Part shown: positions 26,641-37,888 of the stretch, in pieces | Position numbering within the stretch: position 1 is the stretch's first letter | How the letters are laid out: each line of letters opens with the position of its first letter | Source: Xiphophorus maculatus | Taxonomy: Eukaryota > Chordata > Actinopteri > Cyprinodontiformes > Poeciliidae | Reading direction: 5' to 3' | Assembly: GCF_002775205.1 (NCBI RefSeq) | Contig: NC_036443.1 | Coordinates: 19,811,266 to 19,875,265, forward strand | DNA: 64,000 bases | Position numbers and translations under genes: made by a program | The notes under the pieces: model-generated | Databases searched by the model: none | Told to the model about the DNA's origin: nothing | The model's input: only the letters and a program-made list of their open reading frames with translations

Positions 26641-26900
26641 CTCAGAGGGACGCCGCTCTCAGCTTTAAGGCGCTCGGTTGTTCCATAAAAAATAATAATT
26701 GTTATTTTCTTCTGTTAAAGGTCATAGTTCGTGACCCCCGCACCAACAGCGCATTGATGATGATGATGATGATGATGGTGTTTTTTTCCCCCTTCTTCTT
26801 CTTCCTCCTCCCTCTCTGTCCGCGTGCCTCAACCCCCCCCACTCCAAGCCTTGCGCGAGCCAGACAGCGTTGACGTCATAATGTCTGGGGACTTGTCAAA
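26641..26900 (-). promoter_or_regulatory. nr2c2 promoter and non-coding first exon, with CRE
   Basis: A minus-strand donor reads GAG|GTGAGTGTCAG at 26643-26630, marking the end of a 5' UTR exon. The region right of it is CpG-rich compared with its surroundings, as expected for a housekeeping promoter. A perfect CRE palindrome TGACGTCA lies at 26871-26878, and an ATG/GAT trinucleotide run at about 26755-26778. No coding frame is seen. Transcription start is not defined by sequence alone. Confidence 0.55.
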
Positions 26901-29641
26901 TTATGCGTATTAAAAAAATAACGAGATAAAAACAATTTCAGTTTAGGTATTATTTAGCTTTCTTCATAGGTTTCTGCGTGTCATTGTGTGCGTGAATAGT
27001 AATGACTGATTTCATTGTAAAGTGTCTCTGAGTGTCTTGATAAGCGCTATATAAATCTAATGACACTTAATTTGTTTTCTGTAAAATTTGTGTATTTCAC
27101 CCTGTCATGTTTTCTGGTTCTGATAAATTATGATTACATGAGTTATAGCTAATTATAATTTCTGTATTGTTTTGCACGCTTTAAAACTCAATCCGTGTTC
27201 CCTTAAGGGTTTAAGGACAATGGCCATCACAAAGCCCTGATGTTATTCCAGTGGAGACGTTGTTGGTAGATCTAAAAAGGTGTGTGGGACTAAGGCGGCC
27301 TATAAAGGTAACTGAGTTACACCAGCTCTGTCCAATGTTGCTCTGTCAGGAGGAATGCGCCAGAACTCCAGCAAAGTGTGAGAAGTTTGTGGAAGAAAAC
27401 CTGAAAGGTTTGACCCAAGTCATCCAGTTTAGAAGACAATCACTGGTACTAACCAGATTTGAAGAAGGTTACAAAACAATCTCTACAAAATGTTCCTGCT
27501 AGGTTTTCTAGCTGGCATTTAGCAAATAGAAATGATTAATGGTAATTCTAAACAACCTAAAACCAGAGGAATTTGTTCTCATTTAACTTCAAAATGTGTA
27601 TCTTTATATGGATTTTAACTGCATTCATCGTGATCAAATATACTCAGGGGTTTTTTTTCTTAAAATTTTGACTTCAGCTTCCCAAATGATTTAAATATTA
27701 CACCAGATCAGTAAGAAGTTCAGTAAGTATATACATCAGTAAGATCAGTAAGTATGTACATACTTACTTGGGGTTCCTTTTTGCATAGCTTTGTGAAATG
27801 CATCACAGAATGGAAGCAAACACTCTGTGGTTCTGCTGAAGTGTTAAGGAAGCTCATGTTACTTTGTTAATGGCTTTTAGCCCATCTGCATTGCTGAATC
27901 TGGTGTCTCTGATCTTCCGCTTAACAATGCTCCATATATTTTCTATGGGAGTTTGATCAGGTGATGTTGCTGGAAATAATGGTACTTTATAAAGTCTGGG
28001 CAGGTGTCAAGTTCTGCTGGAAAATGAAAATTGCATTTCTACAAAGCTTCTCAGTAGACACCAAAATTGTCAACTAGTTTACTAGGCTATTCTAACTTTG
28101 GACTGCATAAATACAGTGGCTTAAAACCAGCAGATCACATGACTCCTCAAATTAACAGACCAGAAACTTCATATACCTCAACCAGCATGAATTCTGAACC
28201 TCTCCACTCTTGCTACAGCCAAAGCAATGTTTGGACCACTGAGCACCGATTCAGTCCCATTTCTCCAAGGCGCCAGTGAAACACTGCTGATCATCATCTA
28301 ACTGGCTTAAAATAAAGAATGCAACAGAGACAGCCCATATTCTGCACACATCTGTCCAGGATATGACTGTGTGTTACTGTATGTTCTTGTAGGGGACCAC
28401 TACAACAATTTTCACAAGCAACGGGGAGGTCATTTGTGGAAAATGAGGACATTTCCTGGTCGTCATTTTTTATTTACTTACTTTTTTTCAATTGTACTTA
28501 GCTCTACCAGTAAGGTTTAGAGAGGTATGGTGTGCATAATGTTTAAGATTTAGGACTTGACTTAAAGTTTGGGAAAATGTGTAGGTTAGGTATAAAGTCT
28601 GTATTTATTTGTTTTATGTATCAGATGTGACGCAGCTGACATCAACCCATTTTTAGGGTGACATGGTTAGTTGCATTAATATTCAACGTGTGTTCTTTAC
28701 GTGTGTAGTGAAAGTTAAAAAGAAAAGATAAGAAGTAAGTTATAAAGCCTTACAGGCAGATTTAAAGATAAACATAAATGCTTACTTATTGAATAGAAAT
28801 TTAAATTTATATGTTTGTGTAATACAGCAAACATGATTCAGTACTTTTTTTCATAAAATGTTTTCTTTCAGAGTTAGAAATCAACCATGTATGCAGTTTT
28901 TACCAATGCAATTTAAGAGAACATCTTTTTTGTCTTATAATGTAAAAAGATTTTGTTTGTGTTGAATTTCAAACAATACAATGCAGTGGGTCCAACAAAG
29001 CTACAATGGCTGAGTCCCCAAAATATAAACACCACACAAAGGTTAGTTTATGGTTTTTAACTGCTTGGCTGCCATTAATTAATAGAAATAACCACATGGG
29101 ATGTGTCGCACTGTGTGCAATGGATCCTTAACCAGTTTTTTTTTAAATCAACTTTAATAATTTATTGGAATGGACGTGTAATCAAGGTTGACCTTGAAGG
29201 ATGTTTTGAAACAAGAAAAACAGACAACCAATCTCTATTTATCATACTCAAAAATAGCCAGTAGGTGTCGCACAAAGTTCAGGTGTAAGGATGACAATAG
29301 GCGTACGGAGCTTCAGCCACTTAACTCTTTATGAATAATATCCGCATACTTTTTCATCAATCCATTTTTTTTTCATCTTATCGTCGCTGTTTGATCCGCT
29401 TAATTTTAAGTGTTGTTTTTACTGGACTCCAACAACGACCAGCAAACGCTCGCTGCGGATATTCAGTAAACGATGGATGGACGTTTTCTGAACCTTCAGT
29501 AGATGATCGGATGGATATTTAAAAAATATCAAAAACTGGGTTGGTACGCCTCAGCAGGATATCGGACGTCCCATCAATTTGTGGATTTCTGAAGCCGTTA
29601 AATCAGAGGACCGGGGCACAGACCTGACCTCTTCGCAGCAA

Positions 29642-29672
<31 letters not shown>

Positions 29673-29928
29673 AGTAAAACCTGCTGCGAGCCGCTGTCAG
29701 ATCGACCGCTCCATTTGCGCAACTGCACATCCCTCCAAATCAAAGACAGAAGGCTGCAGCAGAAACGAAAAGCTGCCGGAGCTGCCGCAGAGAAAGGTGG
29801 AGGAGAGTGCAGCGGACCCAGAGGGATGCGTCTTCACTTGAAGCAACGATAGGAGTAGAGGGGGAAAAAAGCAGCGAGAAGACAGGGATATTCATTTGTT
29901 GTTGCTTGCATCAGCAGCAGACAAGGAG
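26901..29928. other. intergenic gap between nr2c2 and b3galt4, including b3galt4 5' UTR
   Basis: The two genes are divergent across this gap. An 83-codon open frame at 27251-27502 and the phrase CTCCATATATTTTCTATGGG near 27930 look like remnants of dispersed elements, but I cannot assign them. A run of 28 A lies at 29643-29670. The CpG-richer segment from about 29680 to 29928 is probably b3galt4 5' UTR. Confidence 0.4.
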
Positions 29929-31047
29929 ATGATGATGGTGATCATGGTCGGAAGGGGATGTTGCAAGCCCAGGATAGGAAAGCGCGGAAACAGGACGGGG
30001 ATCTTTCCGTCCCTGTGCGGGATCCTGGCGTGCGCCGCGGTGCTCGCGCTGCTCTTCCTGGACATCATTGAGACGTGGGTCACCTCGATGGGCATGAGCA
30101 GGGCGGTGGAGCCGCATGTCGCCATCGTCTCGCCCCAGAGCCTACCCCCCTCCAGACCTGAGGAGTTCCTGCTCATGCCCAGCCCGCTTGTGTGCCAGCG
30201 CGCCAAGCCTTTCCTCATCACCATAGTGACCTCAGCACCTGCCAATCAGCGGGCTCGCCAGGCCATCAGAGACACCTGGGGCGGACAGATGGAGGTACGG
30301 GGCCTGCGGGTCATGACCCTCTTCATGGTGGGCGTGGCCTCTGACCCCGGCCTGGGAAAGCTGCTGATAGAAGAAGCCAGGGAGAAAGGGGATCTGATTC
30401 AGGGCCGGTTCTTGGACTCCTACACCAACCTTACCCTGAAGACCCTGGCCATGCTGGGCTGGGCCCGTAGGTTCTGCTCTCAAGCTCACTTCATGGCCAA
30501 AGTGGATGATGACGTCTTCTTCAATCCCAGCGTTCTTCTGCATTTCCTAAACAAAAGCCAGAACCCTTACGAGCAAGGGGACTTGTACCTGGGTAGAGTC
30601 CATCTCCATGTGGCCCCAAACCGCGACCCAGACAGCAAGCACTACCTCCCATCAGGGGCCTACCCGTTGTCTGTGTTCCCCGACTATTGCAGTGGTACAG
30701 CCTACGTCTTTTCTCGCTCTGCATTGCTCAAAGTTGCCCTTGCAGCATCAGCATCGCCTCTGTCCACTCCTTTACCCCCCGAGGATGTGTTTGTCGGCCT
30801 CTGCGCCTACGCTGCTGGGGTGCGGCCCTCACATTGCCCTCTCTTCGCCGGGGGTCCACCTGTGCCATACGGACGCTGCTGCTATCAAGCTATGGTGTCC
30901 GTCCACCAAATCACACCCAAGGAGATGCTGGACTACTGGAAAGATGTCCATTCATCCCCCACCTGCTCCTGGCTGAATCAGCGAGCTTCTCTGGGGATGT
31001 GCAAAGTCAGGGCGATGCTGGGCTCAGCCCTGGGCCTGGAGAAATGA
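29929..31047 (+). CDS. b3galt4: beta-1,3-galactosyltransferase 4 (ganglioside GM1/GD1b synthase type)
   Basis: A single uninterrupted coding exon of 372 codons encodes a GT31 glycosyltransferase. A short basic cytosolic tail is followed by a signal-anchor at about 24-46 (GIFPSLCGILACAAVLALLF), giving a Golgi type II membrane protein. Family motifs follow: RQAIRDTWGG, RGLRVMTLF, a glycosylation sequon N167-L-T in SYTNLTLKTL, the metal-binding DDD at 193-195 in AKVDDDVFFNP, YLGRVH, and EDVFVG at 285-290. The C-terminal RCCYQ...CSWL region matches B3GALT4 best among the paralogues. The known B3GALT4 reaction adds galactose in beta-1,3 linkage to GalNAc of GM2/GD2 to form GM1/GD1b. The first of several in-frame ATGs (29929, 29932, 29935, 29944) is chosen; which is used is unclear. 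The gene is convergent with wdr46, as in the human extended MHC class II region. Confidence 0.88.
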   Translation: MMMVIMVGRGCCKPRIGKRGNRTGIFPSLCGILACAAVLALLFLDIIETWVTSMGMSRAVEPHVAIVSPQSLPPSRPEEFLLMPSPLVCQRAKPFLITIVTSAPANQRARQAIRDTWGGQMEVRGLRVMTLFMVGVASDPGLGKLLIEEAREKGDLIQGRFLDSYTNLTLKTLAMLGWARRFCSQAHFMAKVDDDVFFNPSVLLHFLNKSQNPYEQGDLYLGRVHLHVAPNRDPDSKHYLPSGAYPLSVFPDYCSGTAYVFSRSALLKVALAASASPLSTPLPPEDVFVGLCAYAAGVRPSHCPLFAGGPPVPYGRCCYQAMVSVHQITPKEMLDYWKDVHSSPTCSWLNQRASLGMCKVRAMLGSALGLEK

Positions 31048-31319
31048 CCGTGACTGCTATTAGGAGGTTATAGGACTCACTGGCGCTCTGCCTCGCACAA
31101 CTGTTCTACAAGCTGTGAATCTACCTGCACTGATAGCATTTAGGCTAATTGTCATCATTAGAGCTTTATTTTTATAAGAACGTTAATTTATTTATTCATT
31201 TTTTCCCCCCCTCAGAAAACAGGATAATTTCAGGTTTTCTAAGTCTTTGTCTCACAGCATCTAGCTTTGACAACATACAGCTGAGAAACAAATGTAAGCA
31301 TGCTGCTTATACAACTGCT
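31048..31319 (+). other. b3galt4 3' UTR, interrupted by a hAT insertion
   Basis: No AATAAA is seen in the first 270 nt after the stop. The next good signals lie inside the hAT element (AATAAA at about 31378) or beyond it (AATAAA at 32767-32772). Either the element supplies the polyadenylation signal or it lies inside the 3' UTR. Confidence 0.4.
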
Positions 31320-32241
31320 CAGTGGCGGCTGGCCAGTAGGGGGCGCTTGGGCGCCGCCCCCTTTAAATTGTTTAGATAATAAATGATTTCTATTCTGAAC
31401 TGCAAAATACTTAGAAATGTATTTATTCATACTGTGTGTCCAATAGACATGTTAGAATTTATTAAAATAGTAAATACATAATTCTAATTGCTCACATTGT
31501 GCACACTTCCTATGTGCAGGGCGCCGTCCTAATGAGTGTGTATGTAGGCGCATCAACTTTTGGCAAGCAGGTGATCTGAGGCTGACTTTTAATTGGTTGT
31601 TTAAGGTTTTCCACAGGGCGCAGCGCTCTGCGTCCCGGACACACCCATTTTGTTGTGTCATTACTGGTAGAGCGTCAGTACTGGCTAATTTTTTTTAAAA
31701 CATTGTGTGATTGGACAATCCCCGATTCGACTCATTAGCGCAGCTGCAGTTCGTTAGGTCGATTCACGTTTACGTTTGCATTAAGCAATGCATTTTACTG
31801 CTTTCCGTGTTTGCTATTTCAAAGTTCTGGCACGGAGGCAATGTGGACAACAACTGGGGTAAAAGACTTAAAACATCTTTCAGAAAAATGCAAACGGCAC
31901 GAAAACAGCCGCAGCCACCTAGACAATGCAATGAAGCTAAGTTTTTGGGGGAAACTTAGCATAGCTGAAAGGTGCTTTTCAACTCTGAAAAGCATCAAGA
32001 CTTTTCTGAGAAACTCAATGACTCAGGACAGGCTGAATGCATTGGCCATGTTGTCAATGGAGAAAAGACTAGTCACAGAGATGACTGACTTTAACAAGAA
32101 TGTAATTGAGAAATTTGCAGGGCAGAAGGAAAGGAGGGCAAAATTCATGTTCAAATAGTGCTATTTTTTAAGATTTGTTTTGTTTGTTTTTCATTTGTTT
32201 GTGTGCGCCCCCCTCAGTTTTTTTAGCACCAGCCGCTACTG
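31320..32241 (+). mobile_element. internally deleted hAT transposon (922 bp) with 8 bp target duplications
   Basis: Terminal inverted repeats read CAGTGGCGGCTGG at 31320-31332 and, reversed, CAGTAGCGGCTGG at the right end (12 of 13). The 8 bp sequence CAACTGCT occurs directly before (31312-31319) and directly after (32242-32249) the element, a perfect hAT-type target duplication. The interior retains the C-terminal dimerisation region of a hAT transposase, so the element is a deletion derivative of an autonomous one. Confidence 0.92.
31811..32158 (+). pseudogene. hAT transposase C-terminal fragment
   Basis: The frame ending TAG at 32156-32158 contains SIAERCFSTLKSIKTFLRNS and MTQDRLNALAMLSMEKRL, the hATC dimerisation motif shared by ZMYM/zinc-finger-type hAT transposases. 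The BED finger and catalytic DDE region are missing. The retained frame is intact to its natural-looking end (KERRAKFMFK), so the deletion removed the 5' part. Confidence 0.85.
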
Positions 32242-32249
32242 CAACTGCT

Positions 32250-33600
32250 CATGATGAATGCACATAGGAGAACTGCTTTCAGACTCCGACATCTGAGTCT
32301 GATATCAAAACGCCAAGACAAGCAGTCTGTTACAAGCTGCTTTAATTTAGAATTTAGTCTAAAAGCCTAAATGCATGTATTGCTAAAATAATACCATTAG
32401 ATTCAGTTCCATCAAACAACACAAATGAAGTTCACTGGAAAAATACTGCAAAATAGAAGTTTAATTTATAACCCTTATGACACTTAAATGGTGGCACTTA
32501 GCAGACTGATAAAAAGTGAGGTTTAAATGATCAGTTTCTGTGACTGAAAGTGATTAATCTAATAGCTATCTCACAAATGAAGAGCAGCACTATACTGTTA
32601 ACAGTGAAATAATTTCACTAAGGATGCGCTACAATTTTGGCGTGCCTTGTTAATAAAAATAAATGTTTATTATGAACTGTAATATGAACAGGATGTATAC
32701 AATTCCTGAGTGTTTTTCTGTCTTCTTTTTCTCACTCAGGAAATGTATGAATCAAATTCTGGCACCAATAAAGGATCACATGTGAGATAAAACTGGTCTG
32801 CGTATTTTCCTTTCAGTTTCTACAAATCAACAAGATCAAAGAATCCTGAGTGATTCTGAAAATCAAGCTCCAGTTAACACAACTTAACCGTGACCAGAGT
32901 ATGGATGGCATCAGTCAAGCTTAGAAATATTGCTTCAGGCTGCGTAATCCCATGATTAACCAAAGGCATTAACCCTTTTGTAAATAATTAGCTATAAATG
33001 CTAATTATTATAAATGCTATAAATGCTCTGAGCACTGTTTATTGTGCTCAGAATAAACAGTTCTTTATCAAACATTTTGTTGTGGTGAGGTAAGCTCTAC
33101 TAACTTTTTATTCATTTCGCGTCTTTCATGCAGTTGTGGTCAAAAGTTATATAAATAGATAAATATCAGTTTGGGCTTTTATTGATCTATTTCCTCTGCT
33201 TCTTTTTCTTGGATTACTTATTTTTTCCACATAGACCCAGGTTGATTTGGATAACTTTTCTCCACTGAAATGAAAGAAAGAAAGAAAGTCTTCTTCCTTG
33301 CATGTACACAAGTTATATCTCTCGGATTTCAAAGTTTATTTTATCATTCAAACCACTTCAGAGAATAAACAGAATAAACATGTAAAATCTGAAGAAAGCT
33401 TTTCTTAGCTCTGTATATTTCCAGGCATGTTTTTGAGAGAAAGCGGGGCTATAAAACTTAACACGGAGCCTACTGCCAAGCATGCTGGTGTAATGCTATC
33501 ACAGCATTACCCTGTGATAATCATTCACTTTCTCTTATTGCACTGTAGGGTACATGGAATATGAAAAGAGACAGATAAACACTAAACACACACATATATA
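32250..33600. other. AT-rich intergenic sequence
   Basis: No gene is recognised. An AATAAA at 32767-32772 may end the b3galt4 transcript. Short local duplications of ATAAATGCT occur at about 32990-33030. Confidence 0.4.
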
Positions 33601-33604
33601 CAGT

Positions 33605-33606
<2 letters not shown>

Positions 33607-33689
<83 letters not shown>
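33607..33689. repeat. (AT)n microsatellite, left tract
   Basis: A pure AT dinucleotide run of about 80 bp lies directly to the left of the Tc1 derivative. Its last TA (33688-33689) is the target duplication of that element. Confidence 0.95.
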
Positions 33690-33692
<3 letters not shown>

Positions 33693-34071
33693 TACAGACC
33701 AAAAGTTTGGACACACCTTTTAATTCAATGAGTTTCCTTTATTTTTATGACTATTGACATTGTAGATTCACACTGAAGGCATCAAAACTATGAATAACCC
33801 ATGTGGAAATATGCACTAAACAAAAAAGTGTAAAACAACTGAAAATACCCCTTATATTCTAGTTTCTTCAAAGTAGCAACCTTTTGCTGTGATTGCTGCT
33901 TTGCACACACTCTGCATTTTCTTGATGAGCTTCAAGAGGTAGTCACCTGAAATGGTTTTCATTTCATGTTGCCCTGTCAGGTTAATAAGTGGGATTTCTT
34001 GCCTTATAAATAGTCATGAAAATAAAGAAAAGCCATTAAATTAGAAGGTGTGTCCAAACTTTTGGTCTGTA

Positions 34072-34074
<3 letters not shown>
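33690..34074. mobile_element. Tc1-like deletion derivative (385 bp)
   Basis: The left end reads CAGTACAGACCAAAAGTTTG and the right end is its inverse (CTTTTGGTCTGTACTG), both flanked by TA, the Tc1/mariner target. Beyond the terminal repeats, subterminal inverted words CACACCTTTT and the phrases GATGAGCTTCAAGAGGTAGT and AAGTGGGATTTCTTGCCTTA match a Tc1 family common in fish. The transposase gene is lost, leaving both ends fused. Confidence 0.88.
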
Positions 34075-34156
<82 letters not shown>

Positions 34157-34158
34157 TA

Positions 34159-34224
<66 letters not shown>
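34075..34224. repeat. (AT)n-(GA)n-(AT)n compound microsatellite
   Basis: An AT run to about 34140 is followed by (GA)8 at 34141-34156, ATACTGT, and another AT run to 34224. The Tc1 derivative and the following inverted-repeat element both border this tract. Confidence 0.95.
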
Positions 34225-34227
<3 letters not shown>

Positions 34228-34563
34228 CAAGAAAATCCGAGCTCATCCCACTTCCCCATGCTGGAGATTTTAGTTTAACAGTAATAATAAATAAAGTTAT
34301 CTTTAAAATGAATCACTCAAGTGACATCAAGGCCCAACAGTAGACTTAAGTGTCAATAAAATAAATCTAGTTGTGTGTGTTGTTTTTGTCTCATGCAAAC
34401 TTTGCTTTAATTCTACTTTTTTCTATCTAATCATAAGAAATCATAGCCAGTCAGAGAGAGTCATTAAACAGGAAAAGCAGGTTTCCTGGAAAAAGAGGAA
34501 GTTTCCAGCCTGCAGATTTATAAAAATAGCCGAGACTATTCCTTATTTCAAAGCATGAAAGTT
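34225..34563 (+). repeat. left 339 bp inverted arm
   Basis: Reverse complement of 35824-36162. Differences seen: one in AAATCTAGTT against AAATCTGGTT, one in CATAGCCAG against CATAGTCAG, and one in GGAAAAGCAG against GGAAACGCAG. Near identity implies a recent origin or gene conversion. Confidence 0.85.
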
Positions 34564-35823
34564 TAAAGAATGAAATCTAAACATTTTGAGTAATTTCATA
34601 AGATTCAAAGTAAAATACTTATATTAATATTGGTTTACTTGTAATAATACTTACACTTACATTTGTGGGAACACTTACAAGAAAAACAAGTAACTGTAAC
34701 TTTGGTATTAAATAATTAGAATCATGGATTATTCTTGGTTTCTTTTCAGAAAAACACCTGTAATAACTCACATTAAGATTATAATAAGTATAATTAATAA
34801 GTTATGGTTATAAAATCATAAATGAATGCTAAATAAGAGAAGCTAAAGAAAATAAATGTGATATAAATGTGATTTTGACATTGAACTTGAAATGGTGTAA
34901 AAAGGTGTAACTGCAATTAAACATCACTGATATGTTGGAGGTAGATGGTAGGTGAAAGGTGAAAGGATAAGGGAAAAAGGGGAACTAACAGGAGAGCAGA
35001 GATGATCAGCGCCTTATTTAGAAACAGATTGAACAACGTAAACGTTTCAGGCAAGGGACATAGGAGGTTGAGCAACCCTGAGACATTAGCACAGACATCA
35101 GGACATAATGTCTGTAAGACAGTGATGGATATGAGATCATCTGTCTAAGCAGACAGCCAATGAAAACGCACCGGGGGGTGGATAAACCCTATAAAAGGTG
35201 GGTGCAAAAGAGGAACCTTTCGTTGGATCCTCCGGGCAGCTTCGAGCCAAGATCGAGATGGACAAAGAACTCTGCAGCTGAAGAAGAGCCGGGGCCACAG
35301 AGCTGAAGACTGTCCTGCTCATGGGGACCAACCCGTCAGCCCTACAACCTGTGGCTTCGAATCGCACTTCTCTCATCGGCTGGGTTCAGACCCCAAAGAC
35401 AAAGATGAAGACAAAGACAAAGGCAAAGACAAAGAAGAAGAACTGGTGCCTTTTTTCCTGCCAGCACCAAGTTCTGTGTGACCTCACCATCCATGCGGAG
35501 AAGAAGCTCATCAGACCTACAGAGATCCCTGCCTTCGCCGATCAACATCTTCCTCCTGCTGCAGCACCTTCTTCATCATCAGGCCAGGTCTGGGGTTCGA
35601 AACGCCAAACTCCGTCCGTCTCTCTCAAAGGTTCCCGTTTTTAGTTCTCAGTGTCAGCAGTAGGGAAAGATAGGGTTAGGGTTAGTGGACACCTGGATGT
35701 TGGCCGTCAGAAACCAGGCGAATCGTTTCTCGAAACCAGCTTAAACAGAGTTTACTTCAGTTCTGGACAGGGTAAATCCCAGCAGATTTAGAAAACTCAA
35801 TTAACCCGTTAGAAGGAGAGCTG

Positions 35824-36162
35824 AACTTTCATGCTTTGAAATAAGGAATAGTCTCGGCTATTTTTATAAATCTGCAGGCTGGAAACTTCCTCTTTTTCCA
35901 GGAAACCTGCGTTTCCTGTTTAATGACTCTCTCTGACTGACTATGATTTCTTATGATTAGATAGAAAAAAGTAGAATTAAAGCAAAGTTTGCATGAGACA
36001 AAAACAACACACACAACCAGATTTATTTTATTGACACTTAAGTCTACTGTTGGGCCTTGATGTCACTTGAGTGATTCATTTTAAAGATAACTTTATTTAT
36101 TATTACTGTTAAACTAAAATCTCCAGCATGGGGAAGTGGGATGAGCTCGGATTTTCTTGACA
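35824..36162 (-). repeat. right 339 bp inverted arm
   Basis: Pairs with 34225-34563. The arm ends in TTTTCTTGACA, and a second TCTTGACA occurs 176 bp further right at 36331-36338, so the outer terminus could be either of these. Confidence 0.85.
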
Positions 36163-36338
36163 CCCCCTCCACGAGGTCAGACCTTTCACATGCTGGGAGT
36201 CCATCCCCCTCCTGCAGTTCGCCGTCCTCATCCCCTGGAAAGAGAAGAAGTTCGTCTGGGATGTGAAGATGCAGATTCTTCATCCTCAGTTATCACAGAG
36301 GGCTCAGTGTAGTCATCAAAACTCCACTTCTCTTGACA

Positions 36339-37888
36339 ATATACAGTATATATATGTCAATGATTAAATGTGTCACAAGCGCCAGACAGACAATGTTATT
36401 TTAAGAGTTTCTTCCACCTTCAATTCCCCACTATGTTGAAACTGTCATGTGGTTTACCAGGACATACTTGTAGGTTTCAATGAGAGGAAGCATTTTATAT
36501 AAAAAAAAAAAAAATCAAAAAAAAATCAGCAACTCTCTAAAAGGGCAGAGATTATGAGAAACTACAATTTATACAACATAAGTTTGAAAGGTTTTCTTTC
36601 TATGAACTTGCAGGCGTGGTTCTGGTTCAGAACTGTACAGGAAAATACAACATGCAAAACTTGTTATGACTCCTCTGAGTCAGACAACAAACATGTATTC
36701 ATTTTCACTGATCCAAGCAGACAACTGTACAGCTTTTGCTTTCAAAGCATTTGAGCAAGGTGGTGAAACATGTTCGTTTACCTGTCAGAGATGCTTCAGT
36801 AATGAAAGCAACCAAAGTAACTTGCCCAGGGTTATTCATACCCCTGGCAGGTTTAGGTTAAAGTTCTCATAATTTAATTCTTCTCACTGGCAGTATTAAC
36901 ATTTTCGAGTGGCCCAGATAGAAATCATATCTGATGGAGAATCTGTGGAGGGAGCTTAAAATTAGCGTTATGGAAGGGAGACCTTCCAAACTAAAAAGAC
37001 TTGGAATTCATCACCATAGGCAGAAGTTCAACATACCAACATAGCCATGCAAAAACCATGTCAGCCGTTATAAGGTTTTGATTACTAAAGACAAAAAACG
37101 TTTTCAATTTGTCACTGATGAGGGTAGAAATGTTTTTTTGACATGCAATTTTTTTTTTTTTTTTAGCAAAATTTGAATAAAAACAGCTATGCTATTTTGA
37201 TACTGCCTACTTCAGAAGTTTAAAGTCTTTTAACATGCCTGTCTCATTTCCTAACAGATACAAAGTTCTTCTAAATCTTCCAGAAGTTTGAATCATGTTG
37301 GACTTAACTGAAGAAGCTTACAATTTGATAATTTTCTGTCAAAAATCTAAAGGAAGTCTTAGGTGCCTGTTTTATAATATTGAAACAGAATCCAAAAGAC
37401 ATTTGTGAATTTAAATGGATTTACAGTATCATTTCCTTGAACGTCGTTATTTTCTTGCATTTATCCTTTTAAGTTATTATGACGTAACACTGCACAACAG
37501 TATGCTCATTTTTTTTCTATAAAAATATGAAACAAATTATCTCAGCAAAAGAATTGACAAGGTCAAACATGCAGGGAAAGTTTTTATTAGTACTAAAAGA
37601 AGAATATGGGTGACTGCTGTCATCCACTACATGATCACAAACAGGATCTGCTTCAGGCTACAGTCAATAAGTGGAACAGACCAACCGGTGCTCTCAACAT
37701 TGATTTTATGAACTGTTTCCCCTCAGAACCCAGGCAGGATGTTCCACCCTGTAGCTGTCCACAACAAGAACTTCTGCTTTCGATGTCCCGGCAGACCACT
37801 GAGTCATAAAAAAAAAAGTTTCAACATGAAGGTCAAAGATCCCGCCCACTGAACGTCACTGCGTTTGAGTTGCACAAAGAGTCCTTTT
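36339..37888. other. intergenic gap and wdr46 3' UTR
   Basis: No gene is recognised. A minus-strand AATAAA (plus 37583-37588) lies about 300 nt beyond the wdr46 stop and is the likely polyadenylation signal. The rest is AT-rich with A and T runs. Confidence 0.5.

Larger units (their letters stand above)
34225..36338. mobile_element. 2.1 kb element with 339 bp inverted arms
   Basis: The segment starts TGTCAAGA at 34225 and ends TCTTGACA at 36338, both flanked by ATAT (34221-34224 and 36339-36342), which fits a 4 bp target duplication, though the site is simple sequence. A 339 bp arm at 34225-34563 is repeated in reverse at 35824-36162; by eye I find about three substitutions and no gap. Between the arms lies 1.26 kb containing a promoter-like pair, CCAAT at 35157 and TATAAAA at 35190, followed by GC-rich sequence. 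To the right of the second arm are 176 bp that the left side lacks. No transposase, integrase or reverse transcriptase frame is visible. The class is undetermined: foldback element, non-autonomous DNA transposon or rearranged LTR. Confidence 0.6.

Noticed and set aside
27251-27502. 83-codon frame between nr2c2 and b3galt4
   Set aside because: Some protein-like composition, but I recognise no family and see no exon structure; likely a degraded mobile-element remnant.
30608-31073. Alternative plus-strand frames of 122 and 128 codons within b3galt4
   Set aside because: They are shadows of the GT31 coding frame.
33554-34343. Open frames of alternating Tyr-Ile
   Set aside because: They are translations of the (AT)n microsatellites.
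35645-35700. Telomere-like GTTAGGGTTAGGGTTAG-type sequence
   Set aside because: Only two to three units inside the inverted-repeat element; too short to be an interstitial telomere tract.
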